Assembly: GCA_937890845.1 (NCBI GenBank)
Contig: CALADR010000173.1
Span: 1-10,079, forward strand
DNA length: 10,079 nucleotides
Reading direction: 5' to 3'
Source of the DNA: an uncultured Bacteroidales bacterium
GTDB taxonomy: Bacteria > Bacteroidota > Bacteroidia > Bacteroidales > UBA932
Both the position numbers and the translations under genes were made by a program. Below the pieces are notes generated by a model. It was not told the DNA's origin and ran no database searches. It saw only the letters and a program-made list of their open reading frames with translations. Numbering within the stretch: position 1 is the first letter of the stretch; the number at the start of each line of letters is the position of its first letter. Below, in pieces: positions 1 to 6,291 of the stretch.

Positions 1-298
1 GCAGTCCTTCAACAAGTATGATGCGGTCGCAAGGTGTAGATCTTTTGGCTTTGTCTGGATTTTTTTCATCAAGTCTTACTTGTCCGTTGTTGTCGAGTCT
101 GTTTTTGACCCAGTAAACTTGTGCACTGTAGGTACCGTCATCATTTTTGAATACATTGACTTTACTGTCCTCTCCGCCGTGCTCGACAAAATACTTTCCT
201 ATTATACTGTCTGCAATCGAGTTTGAGCCCTTTTCCTGGGCAAACACAGATGTAATCATACAGAAAAAACACACTAATGTAAGTAAAAAACCTTTCAT
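1..298 (-). CDS. DUF2147 family exported protein, 3' end cut off by the window edge
   Basis: The first 99 codons of a gene transcribed leftwards are visible, and the rest lies beyond the left edge. The protein starts MKGFLLTLVCFFCM and continues into ITSVFAQE, a clear Sec signal peptide with likely cleavage after Ala20 (VFA-Q), so it should be periplasmic or exported. The mature part resembles DUF2147: GKYFVEHGGEDSKVNVF, then a GTYSAQVYWVK strand, then DEKNPDKAKRS near the edge, matching the family's D-x-x-NPD-x-x-x-R pattern followed by a hydrophobic ILVEGL. DUF2147 proteins are small beta-rich secreted proteins of unknown function, usually about 120-150 residues, so perhaps a third is missing. 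The start at 298 is the only ATG placed ahead of the signal peptide. The gene is divergent from rpsP. I found no convincing promoter for it in the intergenic region. Confidence 0.82.
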   Translation of the reverse strand, partial: MKGFLLTLVCFFCMITSVFAQEKGSNSIADSIIGKYFVEHGGEDSKVNVFKNDDGTYSAQVYWVKNRLDNNGQVRLDEKNPDKAKRSTPCDRIILVEGL

Positions 299-313
299 AA
301 AATTTTATTTTAT

Positions 314-328
314 GGGGCATAATGTCCC
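314..328. promoter_or_regulatory. Short imperfect palindrome upstream of the DUF2147 gene
   Basis: GGGGCATAATGTCCC is a dyad: three G:C pairs, one G:T position, then CAT/ATG around a central A. It lies 15 bases upstream of the DUF2147 start and 16 bases upstream of the rpsP -33 box. This placement would suit an operator or a small RNA hairpin in the DUF2147 leader. The arms are short and no matching second copy was seen, so the function is only a guess. Confidence 0.2.
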
Positions 329-344
329 GATTTCCAGTTATATA

Positions 345-376
345 TTTGCAAAAACAGACTATTTGTCATAACTTTG
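345..376 (+). promoter_or_regulatory. Bacteroidota-type promoter for rpsP-rimM
   Basis: TTTG at 345-348 is followed, after exactly 20 bases, by TAACTTTG at 369-376. This matches the Bacteroidota primary sigma factor (sigma-ABfr) consensus of a -33 TTTG box and a -7 TAnnTTTG box 19-21 bases apart. The predicted transcription start is about 380-383, which leaves a leader of roughly 60 bases before the rpsP ATG at 441. It is oriented towards rpsP and should drive rpsP and rimM together. Confidence 0.72.
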
Positions 377-382
377 CGGCCG

Positions 383-403
383 ATTTTCCTCGGGTAGGAA
401 AAT
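383..403 (+). promoter_or_regulatory. Perfect 8-bp hairpin at the 5' end of the predicted rpsP leader
   Basis: ATTTTCCT (383-390) and AGGAAAAT (396-403) are exact reverse complements separated by the 5-base loop CGGGT. Given the promoter at 345-376, the transcript would begin at or just before this stem-loop. No T-run follows directly (the next bases are GTAACATTTTT), so it is not a standard intrinsic terminator. It could be a 5' stabilising stem, a protein-binding leader element, or chance. Regulation by S16 itself is not shown. Confidence 0.35.
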
Positions 404-440
404 GTAACATTTTTATTAACTAAATTAAAACAGATTCACA

Positions 441-995
441 ATGGCTGTTAAAATTCGTTTGCAGCGCCACGGTAAGAAGAATTTTGCATTCTTCCACATT
501 GTAGTGGCTGACGTACGTGCACCGCGTGACGGACGTTATATCGAGCAGATTGGCTCATACAATCCTAACACAAACCCTGCCACAATCGTTCTCGATTCAG
601 AGAAAGCGCTTGGATGGTTGAACAAAGGAGCTGAACCAACACTTGTAGTACGTCGTATTCTCTCTTATGAGGGAGTTCTCCTCAGAAAGCATCTTCAGGG
701 TGGAGTTGCAAAGGGAGCCCTTACTCAGGAGCAGGCTGATCAGAAATTCGAGGCTTGGAAAGTTCAGAGAGATGCAAAGATCAATGCAAAGAAAGACGGT
801 ATTTCACAGGTAGCTGCTGCCGCTGAAAAGGATGCTCTTGCTGCTGAGGCAAAGGTTAATCAGGAAAGAGCAGAGGCTTTGGCAAAGAAGAAAGCTGAGG
901 CTGAGGAGGCTGCAAGAGCCGCTGCTGAAGCTGCTGCTGCAGAGAAAGCTGCTCAGGAAGCTGCAGAGACACCTGCTGAAACTACTGAAGCATAA
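441..995 (+). CDS. rpsP: 30S ribosomal protein S16 with Bacteroidota-type C-terminal tail
   Basis: This is small-subunit ribosomal protein S16, which binds 16S rRNA early in 30S assembly. The N-terminal 80-90 residues are the S16 core: MAVKIRLQRHGKKNFAFFHI, then ADVRAPRDGRYIEQIGSYNP (residues 23-42), then EKALGWLNKGAEPT and RILSYEGVL. S16 in many bacteria ends near residue 80-90. Here it continues to 184, with a linker (about 90-120) and a highly charged Ala/Glu/Lys-rich segment (about 122-184) that probably forms a long helix or is partly disordered. Such tails are usual in S16 of Bacteroidales, so the gene is not a fusion. The ATG at 441 gives the canonical MAVKIRL start. rimM follows after 4 bases, so the two are co-transcribed and probably translationally coupled. 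Confidence 0.97.
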   Translation: MAVKIRLQRHGKKNFAFFHIVVADVRAPRDGRYIEQIGSYNPNTNPATIVLDSEKALGWLNKGAEPTLVVRRILSYEGVLLRKHLQGGVAKGALTQEQADQKFEAWKVQRDAKINAKKDGISQVAAAAEKDALAAEAKVNQERAEALAKKKAEAEEAARAAAEAAAAEKAAQEAAETPAETTEA

Positions 996-999
996 ATTT

Positions 1000-1581
1000 A
1001 TGTCTGAAGCAGTGCATACAGGCGGATTGAAGTCAGGAATTTTTGACGGAACCTCTGAGGGACTGCGTCAGATTGCTCAGGTGTTGAAATCCAATGGAGC
1101 AAATGGCGAGTTGATATTCAGTTTTCGCGACATGGATCCTGAGGATTTGGATATTGAAGAACCGGTGTTCATCTTCTTTGATGGACTTCCGGTTCCTTTT
1201 TATATAGATTCATTTTCAAAAAAAGGGAAATCAAAAGCTGTAGTGAGTTTGGCTGACATACGTACATATGAAGACGCATGTGAGCTGGCGGGTAAAGGTG
1301 TATTTGCTGAGAGCGCTTTGTACGATGATGATAATGAAGACGGACTGTCATCTTTGACTGGCTGGAAAGTGCTGGACAGAAGCAGCACCATCATCGGCAC
1401 GATTGACAGCTATATTGATATTCCTGGCAATCCTTGTATTGAAGTTTCGCTAAGTAATAATCTGAAAGAAAAATCTTCGTGCGGCGGAACTGTTATGATC
1501 CCTTTGCACGAAGATCTGATATTGTCTGTTGACAGTCAGTCAAATGAAATAGTTATGGAAATTCCTGAAGGCCTGATTTAA
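1000..1581 (+). CDS. rimM: Ribosome maturation factor RimM
   Basis: RimM assists maturation of the 30S head by binding ribosomal protein S19, which fits its position beside rpsP. The protein has 193 residues. The RimM N-terminal beta-barrel covers about residues 24-90 and includes EPVFIFFDGLPVPFYIDS (54-71), typical of the family in Bacteroidota. A PRC-barrel-like C-terminal half covers about 95-190, with GWKVLD, IGTIDSYIDIPGNP, VMIPLHEDLILSVD (165-178) and a closing EIPEGLI. The usual N-terminal HGxxGE motif reads NGANGE here (residues 32-37), a mild variation. About 23 residues precede the first barrel strand. I chose the ATG at 1000 because it is the only ATG near the N-terminus and lies 4 bases after the rpsP stop. 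The frame is open further upstream inside rpsP, but that Leu/Arg-rich stretch is a shadow of the Ala-rich tail. Confidence 0.94.
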   Translation: MSEAVHTGGLKSGIFDGTSEGLRQIAQVLKSNGANGELIFSFRDMDPEDLDIEEPVFIFFDGLPVPFYIDSFSKKGKSKAVVSLADIRTYEDACELAGKGVFAESALYDDDNEDGLSSLTGWKVLDRSSTIIGTIDSYIDIPGNPCIEVSLSNNLKEKSSCGGTVMIPLHEDLILSVDSQSNEIVMEIPEGLI

Positions 1582-1589
1582 ATAAGGGT

Positions 1590-2630
1590 TTATATACGCT
1601 TTATAATATCTTCAGGCTTTATATCATTCATACATTTGAAATCTCCGCGAGTGCATTCGCCCTCTCCGTAAATGGAGCACGGCCGGCAAGGCAATTCCAC
1701 TTGTACAAAGTCTTTGGAGGCATCTTCACCATAACCGAAAAAGCCGGCGGCAGGATGTGTAGCGCCCCAGACAGAGATAGTTCTCGTCCCAACCAGGGAA
1801 GCCATGTGCATTGCTCCTGAATCCATAGTTATAAGGGCACTAAGGTTTGAAATCAGCGCTATTTCACCTTGAATGTCAGTTTTGCCGAAAACGGAAGTTA
1901 CATTTTTATACATCTCTTCCATCTTCATAGCATAATCCTTTTCTTTTCCAGGGCCTCCGAAAATAAAGACACGTTCAAATTTTTCAGAAAGCATACGGAT
2001 AAGTTCACTGCGTTTTTCTTCAGGGTAAATCTTTATCTCCTTACTGGCAAACGGAGCGAATCCTATCCATCCCGATGTGTCATGTCCGCTCGCTTCAAGT
2101 TCTCCAGCAAATCCTTCCGGTACCGGCAGTATCTTTCTGGAAACTACAGGGTCAGCGACAGGAAATCCCAGTCTTGCAAATACATCGCAGAAACGCAGTA
2201 CATTATGCCGTATAGGTATTATATCTGTTCCCTTCATTCGCTTGAGTCTGCGTCTCAACTTTCTCTCCTTATCAAGGACCGCTACTTTCGCTCCCTTAAA
2301 TCTAAGGCTGTTCCGGATTAATTTACCTCGTATAGTATTGTGGATATCAGCGACATAGTCAATATCCATTGATTTAAGTGTCTTAATAAGTTGTAGCAGA
2401 GACTTGAAATTACCAGGATCTCCCAAGGTAATTACTTGGGAGTCCGGTACAGTTTCATAGAATTTCGCAAACTTTTTCTTAGTCGCTATTGTTATTCTCA
2501 GGGACGGATATTGTTTCCTTAAAGCCATAATCGAATGAAGACTCATTGCGACATCGCCCATAAGAGAAAATCTTATGATAAGCATGTGTCCGCCCTGACG
2601 GGAACCGCTCTTGTCGTATTCCATCAGCAT
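1590..2630 (-). CDS. Glycosyltransferase family 9 (heptosyltransferase-like)
   Basis: This is a GT-B fold glycosyltransferase of family GT9, related to ADP-heptose:LPS heptosyltransferases. It probably adds a sugar to lipopolysaccharide core or another surface glycan at the inner face of the cytoplasmic membrane; donor and acceptor cannot be read from sequence. Seen: the N-terminal MLIIRFSLMGDVAMSL signature (residues 16-31), GWIGFAPFASKEIKIYP (187-203), the FIFGGPGKE strand-loop (222-230), ITMDSGAMHMASLVGT (267-282, the donor-site region), VWGATHP, and a Cys-rich tail (C315, C318, C326, C333) common in Bacteroidota members. The ATG at 2630 lies 5 bases after the DUF4254 stop, but family homology begins at Met16 (2585), so translation may really start there. 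It is convergent with rimM, with 8 bases between the stops. A heptose donor is only one possibility. Confidence 0.88.
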   Translation of the reverse strand: MLMEYDKSGSRQGGHMLIIRFSLMGDVAMSLHSIMALRKQYPSLRITIATKKKFAKFYETVPDSQVITLGDPGNFKSLLQLIKTLKSMDIDYVADIHNTIRGKLIRNSLRFKGAKVAVLDKERKLRRRLKRMKGTDIIPIRHNVLRFCDVFARLGFPVADPVVSRKILPVPEGFAGELEASGHDTSGWIGFAPFASKEIKIYPEEKRSELIRMLSEKFERVFIFGGPGKEKDYAMKMEEMYKNVTSVFGKTDIQGEIALISNLSALITMDSGAMHMASLVGTRTISVWGATHPAAGFFGYGEDASKDFVQVELPCRPCSIYGEGECTRGDFKCMNDIKPEDIIKRI

Positions 2631-2635
2631 AAAGG

Positions 2636-3238
2636 TTATTTAGATGCGTAAAGTACAGGATTAAGGCTTGGATCGTTGTACATCTTCATCTGTTTGTAAA
2701 CCTTCATATATTTTGCTCCTGAAGCAATGTCTTCAAGCAGTTCTGTAATACCCTGTGTCAGGTCTTTTCTCTGCTGAAGAAGAACAGAAAGCTTTTCCTG
2801 ACATTTTCCGAGATGTTCTGCAGAAGCATCATTGCGGGAAGCCTCTATCTGCATATGGTAAATCTTAAGAGCCAGAATAGAGAGTCTGTCGATAGCCCAG
2901 GCCGGCGTTTCTGTATTTACCTTCGCATCAGGTGCTGTCCTGACGTCCTTGTATTTGTCAAGATACCAGGAGTCGATATATTCTACCATATCTGTCCTTT
3001 CCTGATTCGAGCGGTCGATCCATCTTTTTATTTCCAATGCTTTGACAGGATCAATGGCTGGATCGCGGATTATATCTTCCAGATGCCACTGTACTGTGTC
3101 TATCCAGCATTTCCTGTAAAGCAGGAATTCGAGAGTCCCTGCTGAATATGGATTTTCACACTGTCTGTTTATATCATCATATTTGTGATAATCTGCTATG
3201 ACAGAGTCAAAAAGGTCGTTGAATTGTAGTGGGTTCAT
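2636..3238 (-). CDS. DUF4254 domain protein
   Basis: A 200-residue, apparently all-helical cytoplasmic protein with no signal peptide or membrane segment. I recognise it as DUF4254, a family found mostly in Bacteroidota and often beside GT9 glycosyltransferases, as here. Conserved-looking features are WHLEDIIRDP (residues 51-60), the KRWIDRSNQERTDMVEYID helix (71-89), and TPAWAIDRLSILALKIYHM (111-129). A charged, coiled-coil-like segment follows at about 143-170. It is separated by only 5 bases from the GT9 gene downstream, so the two are probably co-translated and may act together in surface-glycan synthesis. That role is inferred from proximity only; no biochemical function is known to me. 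The ATG at 3238 gives MNPLQFNDLF, a plausible family start. Confidence 0.85.
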   Translation of the reverse strand: MNPLQFNDLFDSVIADYHKYDDINRQCENPYSAGTLEFLLYRKCWIDTVQWHLEDIIRDPAIDPVKALEIKRWIDRSNQERTDMVEYIDSWYLDKYKDVRTAPDAKVNTETPAWAIDRLSILALKIYHMQIEASRNDASAEHLGKCQEKLSVLLQQRKDLTQGITELLEDIASGAKYMKVYKQMKMYNDPSLNPVLYASK

Positions 3239-3255
3239 ATTAGTTATCTGATTAA

Positions 3256-3298
3256 AAGTGCGTAAATGGTTTTTGGGTCAGGTTTAGTACACGCACTT
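3256..3298 (-). terminator. Possible weak terminator or hairpin between the DUF4465 and DUF4254 genes
   Basis: AAGTGCGT (3256-3263) and ACGCACTT (3291-3298) are exact reverse complements with a 27-base loop, lying in the 82-base gap between the two minus-strand genes. Read on the minus strand, the second arm ends in CTTTTAATC, so a short T-run follows the stem. The loop is long and the T-run short, so termination would be weak or partial. It may instead mark the boundary between the DAP genes and the glycan genes. No Bacteroidota promoter (TAnnTTTG) was seen after it on the minus strand. Confidence 0.35.
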
Positions 3299-3320
3299 GC
3301 TGCAGGGAATGTGTCAGTTT

Positions 3321-4193
3321 TTAGTATGAGATGGCGACATTTCCTGTAAAGTCATCCATACAGAATGTCTTCTGCATAGTCACTCCTTCAGGTGTATTGA
3401 GGCTGAAGTCTATATATTGTATGTTTCCAAGTTTTGAAAGGTCAAAAGACTGCCATGATGTCACAAGAGAATCCGTTCCTGCAACTTTACCGCGTCCTTT
3501 TCCTGCAAGAAGGAAGTCTGCCGAACCTGTCTTTTGTCCGTTGAGATATCCTGTTGCTGTCAGTGTATAGTCACCGGTAAGGTTGAACTCTGTACCGCTC
3601 TCGCCTGTAATCGCAAGTACAGTGGCAACGCTGTTGTTCACCTTAACTCCTGTGACGTTGAATGATCCTACTTCTGAGCCGCTGAAAACAATGTCGTGCT
3701 TGCCCATATTTTCCCTTCCGTTGTCAAGGAAAAACATAAAAGTCTTGCTGCTGTTGGCTCCGGTCTTGCCGTAGGCACTGTACTTGCCGGGTCCTTTCTG
3801 CTCAGGTTCCTTAACATCTCCGGCTTTCGGCTTTTCTGTGTCCGTACCTTCTTGTTTTTCAGGTCTCTGCCATACCTGACGAGAAAGGACAAATCCACCG
3901 TAAAGATTTGCATCCATGTGTTTGTTATAATACTCTATATATGATACAGGAAGGACACCTGTAGGGTCAATAACTACTCCGGCCTCATTCTTGGCCTGAA
4001 GAAGAAGGTTGTGGTCAATATAGCAGCCGTTTTTTGCGTCGTCCTTGAAAAGATCCGAATCGTTTCTATATTCGAATGAATCGACAAAAACACCGCTCAT
4101 CTGGTAAGACGGACCGTCTTTCATACAAGCAGTCAGTGCAGATATAGCCGTAATGGCTACAAAGATTTTATTCATCTTTCCTTTTAGTTTCAT
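3321..4193 (-). CDS. DUF4465 domain lipoprotein
   Basis: A 290-residue predicted lipoprotein. The N-terminus is a Lys-rich start, a hydrophobic stretch and a lipobox ALTAC with the lipidated Cys at residue 23, so it should be anchored in the outer or inner membrane. The mature part fits DUF4465, a beta-rich family of Bacteroidota surface proteins: YGGFVLSRQ (98-106), GKYSAYGKTGANSS (136-149), FNVTGVKVNNSVAT (178-191), SWQSFDLSKLGNIQYIDFSL (246-265) and FCMDDFTGN near the end (277-285). Between the first two blocks is a charged, Pro/Glu/Lys-rich insert at about 110-136. Function is unknown; family members are probably carbohydrate-binding or structural. An alternative start at Met7 (ATG at 4175) has a good AAAGGA just upstream. 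The gene follows dapF after 10 bases, so it is likely co-transcribed with the DAP genes, though its product has no obvious link to the pathway. Confidence 0.85.
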   Translation of the reverse strand: MKLKGKMNKIFVAITAISALTACMKDGPSYQMSGVFVDSFEYRNDSDLFKDDAKNGCYIDHNLLLQAKNEAGVVIDPTGVLPVSYIEYYNKHMDANLYGGFVLSRQVWQRPEKQEGTDTEKPKAGDVKEPEQKGPGKYSAYGKTGANSSKTFMFFLDNGRENMGKHDIVFSGSEVGSFNVTGVKVNNSVATVLAITGESGTEFNLTGDYTLTATGYLNGQKTGSADFLLAGKGRGKVAGTDSLVTSWQSFDLSKLGNIQYIDFSLNTPEGVTMQKTFCMDDFTGNVAISY

Positions 4194-4203
4194 AATAATT
4201 TTG

Positions 4204-5043
4204 CTAATATAGTAAATAATTGTTACAAATACGTATTTCCGCTACTTTGACAGCAGGTCCTGTAAGCCATACATCTTCAAATCCTCCGTTACCATCAGAT
4301 TTGAAATCTACTGAAAGCATATCATTCAGAGCCTTTACCTCCACTGTGGTTTTTCCACCGCAGTCAGGATGCCATATTTCGGGGTATTTTATGGAAGCAG
4401 CCAATGCACAGGCAGTTATACCTGTACCGCAGGCGCATGTTTCGTCTTCAACCCCTTTTTCATATGTTCTTACGCGAAGTACTGCGTTTCTGCCGTCACC
4501 GTTCAGAACCTGTGCAAAATTTGCATTAGCTCCTTCAGGTGCATAAATGCTGTCATATCTTATTTTCCGGCCACTTTCTACAATATCAAGACAGTCCAGA
4601 TTTTCTGTAAATCGTACCGCATGTCTCGTTCCTGTATCTATAAACCAGGAATTTTCATTTTCTTGCTTGACGCAACTCACATTTTTCATCTTGAGCCGGA
4701 TAATTTTTTCATTATCTGACTTGCTTGCCAATATGGCAGTATGAAAACCGTCTGCCGCTTCAAAGTCAAACTTCTCAATGCCGAGGTCGGCAGCGAAAGC
4801 AACAATACATCTTCCGCCGTTTCCGCACATCATCCCACCGGAACCGTCTGAATTGTAATAGACCATCCTGAAATCATGCCTTGCACTTTTCTCCAGAAGC
4901 ATAAGACCGTCTGCTCCGATGCCGTAATGCCTGTCGCACAGACGCTTTATGTCGGAAGCATTCAGGTTTATGTAGCCGTCCCTGTTGTCTGCAACAAGAA
5001 AATCGTTTCCTGCTCCCTGATATTTATAAAAGATCATCGCCAT
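4204..5043 (-). CDS. dapF: Diaminopimelate epimerase
   Basis: DapF converts LL-diaminopimelate to meso-diaminopimelate, the form used in peptidoglycan cross-links and decarboxylated to lysine. It is a cofactor-free, two-cysteine racemase in the cytoplasm. Seen in the 279-residue protein: KYQGAGNDF (7-15), GIGADGL (41-47), NSDGSGGMMCGNGGRC (64-79) holding the first catalytic Cys73, EGANANFAQ (170-178), and YEKGVEDETCACGTG (194-208) holding the second catalytic Cys205. Length matches the family (about 270-280). The frame is open upstream to 5103, but that stretch overlaps the end of the aminotransferase gene. I chose the ATG at 5043, 19 bases after that gene's stop, which gives MAMIFYKYQG; the ATG two codons later (5037) is equally possible. 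No Shine-Dalgarno is seen; the upstream bases are A/T-rich, as is usual in this phylum. Confidence 0.96.
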   Translation of the reverse strand: MAMIFYKYQGAGNDFLVADNRDGYINLNASDIKRLCDRHYGIGADGLMLLEKSARHDFRMVYYNSDGSGGMMCGNGGRCIVAFAADLGIEKFDFEAADGFHTAILASKSDNEKIIRLKMKNVSCVKQENENSWFIDTGTRHAVRFTENLDCLDIVESGRKIRYDSIYAPEGANANFAQVLNGDGRNAVLRVRTYEKGVEDETCACGTGITACALAASIKYPEIWHPDCGGKTTVEVKALNDMLSVDFKSDGNGGFEDVWLTGPAVKVAEIRICNNYLLY

Positions 5044-5062
5044 TAAATTTAAATGTCCCGAG

Positions 5063-6283
5063 TCAGATACTTTTGCTGATCTCCTTTTCAAGCAGTTTAC
5101 CAAGCAGTTTCAGCCCGTTGCATATTTTCTCTTCGCTCATAAAAGAAAAATTAAGTCGCATTGTATTCAGACCGTCTTTTCCGGGAATACGTTTCCCTCC
5201 AATCCATTCCGTGTTGAAAAATGCTCCTGCTACATAAGCTACACCATTGTTCAAGGCAGTATCATAGAATTTTACAGAATCGAAATTATCCGGTAGTGTC
5301 AGGAAAAGAAAAAGTCCGCCTTCAGGATGGGTCCATCTGACACCTTCGGGCATGTTTTCCTCCAGCATGGACAGCATGAGATCCCTTTTTCTCTTATAAA
5401 GCGCAATGCTTTTTTCCAGATTTTCTTCCATCAGTCCTGAAGCCAGGAATTTGGCGGCAACATATTGGTCGAATACAGGTGGACAGAGATCAAGTGACTG
5501 CTTGCATACATAGATTTTGTCCAAAAGTGCGGGGTTTCCAAATATCCATCCAAGTCTGAATCCAGGTGCCATTATTTTGGAAAAAGATCCGAGATGAAGG
5601 ACAATGTCGGGGGCGAGGGAATACATGGTCGGGATATCCTTGCCTTCGTACCTCAGTTCTCTGTAAGGACTGTCTTCCACTATCAGAAACCCGTATTCCT
5701 TGGCAATATCCACAAGTATCATACGTTCTTCAAGAGTCAGTGTTTCTCCCGAGGGATTCTGAAAATCAGGAATCATATACAGGAATTTGACTCTTTTTCC
5801 TTCTGACAGGACCTTTTCTGCAGCAAGTCTGTATGAGTTGCGGAATGCATCCGGGTCCGGATTGTAGGATATGCCTCTTATATCGGCTCTGTATGAGCTG
5901 AAAGACTGCAGGGCTCCGAGATATGAGGGATTTGAGGTAAGTATCACATCTCCGGGATCGGTAAGCACACGGGTGCATACATCTATTCCTTGCTGGGAAG
6001 AAGATGTTATCTGTATTCTTTCTACAGGGATTCCATACTTTTGTGAAAGTGCTTCTCTCAGTTCTGTAACGCCTTGTGTCGCACCATATTGGAAAGCCTG
6101 TCCTCCTTTCTCTGATATGACTTCTGACATTACTTCCCGGAAAGTGTCCAAAGGAAAAGTCTCTGTGGAAGGGTAGCCTCCGGCAAACGAATATATGGAA
6201 TTCAGGTCGACCTTTTTGAAAATATCCCTTACAGGCGACCTGAAAAATGATTCTGTATCTTTTGAAAACAAATTGTTGTACAT
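5063..6283 (-). CDS. PLP-dependent class I/II aminotransferase, candidate N-succinyl-DAP aminotransferase
   Basis: A 406-residue fold-type I aminotransferase resembling the 2-aminoadipate aminotransferase (LysN)/MocR-domain group. Seen: FAGGYPS (33-39), YGATQGVTELREAL (65-78), NPSG (175-178), the PLP-ring Asp in VEDSPYRELRY (D203, Y206), the Schiff-base lysine in SFSK (K235) with the phosphate-binding Arg in FRLGW (R242), and the substrate-carboxylate Arg in MRLNFSF (R376). There is no N-terminal HTH, so it is an enzyme rather than a MocR regulator. It sits between dapD (8 bases upstream) and dapF (19 bases downstream). In the succinylase route an aminotransferase (DapC) must act after DapD, and no other candidate is in the window, so that role is a reasonable inference. 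Its motifs do not look like classical DapL or ArgD/DapC, so broader 2-oxo acid or aromatic specificity remains possible. Confidence 0.9.
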   Translation of the reverse strand: MYNNLFSKDTESFFRSPVRDIFKKVDLNSIYSFAGGYPSTETFPLDTFREVMSEVISEKGGQAFQYGATQGVTELREALSQKYGIPVERIQITSSSQQGIDVCTRVLTDPGDVILTSNPSYLGALQSFSSYRADIRGISYNPDPDAFRNSYRLAAEKVLSEGKRVKFLYMIPDFQNPSGETLTLEERMILVDIAKEYGFLIVEDSPYRELRYEGKDIPTMYSLAPDIVLHLGSFSKIMAPGFRLGWIFGNPALLDKIYVCKQSLDLCPPVFDQYVAAKFLASGLMEENLEKSIALYKRKRDLMLSMLEENMPEGVRWTHPEGGLFLFLTLPDNFDSVKFYDTALNNGVAYVAGAFFNTEWIGGKRIPGKDGLNTMRLNFSFMSEEKICNGLKLLGKLLEKEISKSI

Positions 6284-6291
6284 TTCAAACT

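Noticed and set aside
832..999. Leu/Arg-rich open frame running through the rpsP tail and joining rimM in frame
   Set aside because: It is the +1 shadow of the repeated GCT/GAG/AAG codons of the S16 tail. RimM homology begins only after the ATG at 1000, so this is not an N-terminal RimM domain.
1564..1616. Inverted repeat CCTGAAG/CTTCAGG around the rimM-GT9 convergent junction as a bidirectional terminator
   Set aside because: The arms lie inside the two coding ends (both encode a Pro-Glu pair), the loop is 39 bases, and neither strand has a proper T-run after it. Coincidence is more likely.
3668..3944. Overlapping frames in both strands within the lipoprotein gene
   Set aside because: They arise from the low-complexity Lys/Glu/Pro-coding segment and show no start context or domain pattern.
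5044..5103. 20-residue N-terminal extension of DapF
   Set aside because: It overlaps the aminotransferase gene's coding end, lacks family homology, and the ATG at 5043 gives the normal DapF start and length.
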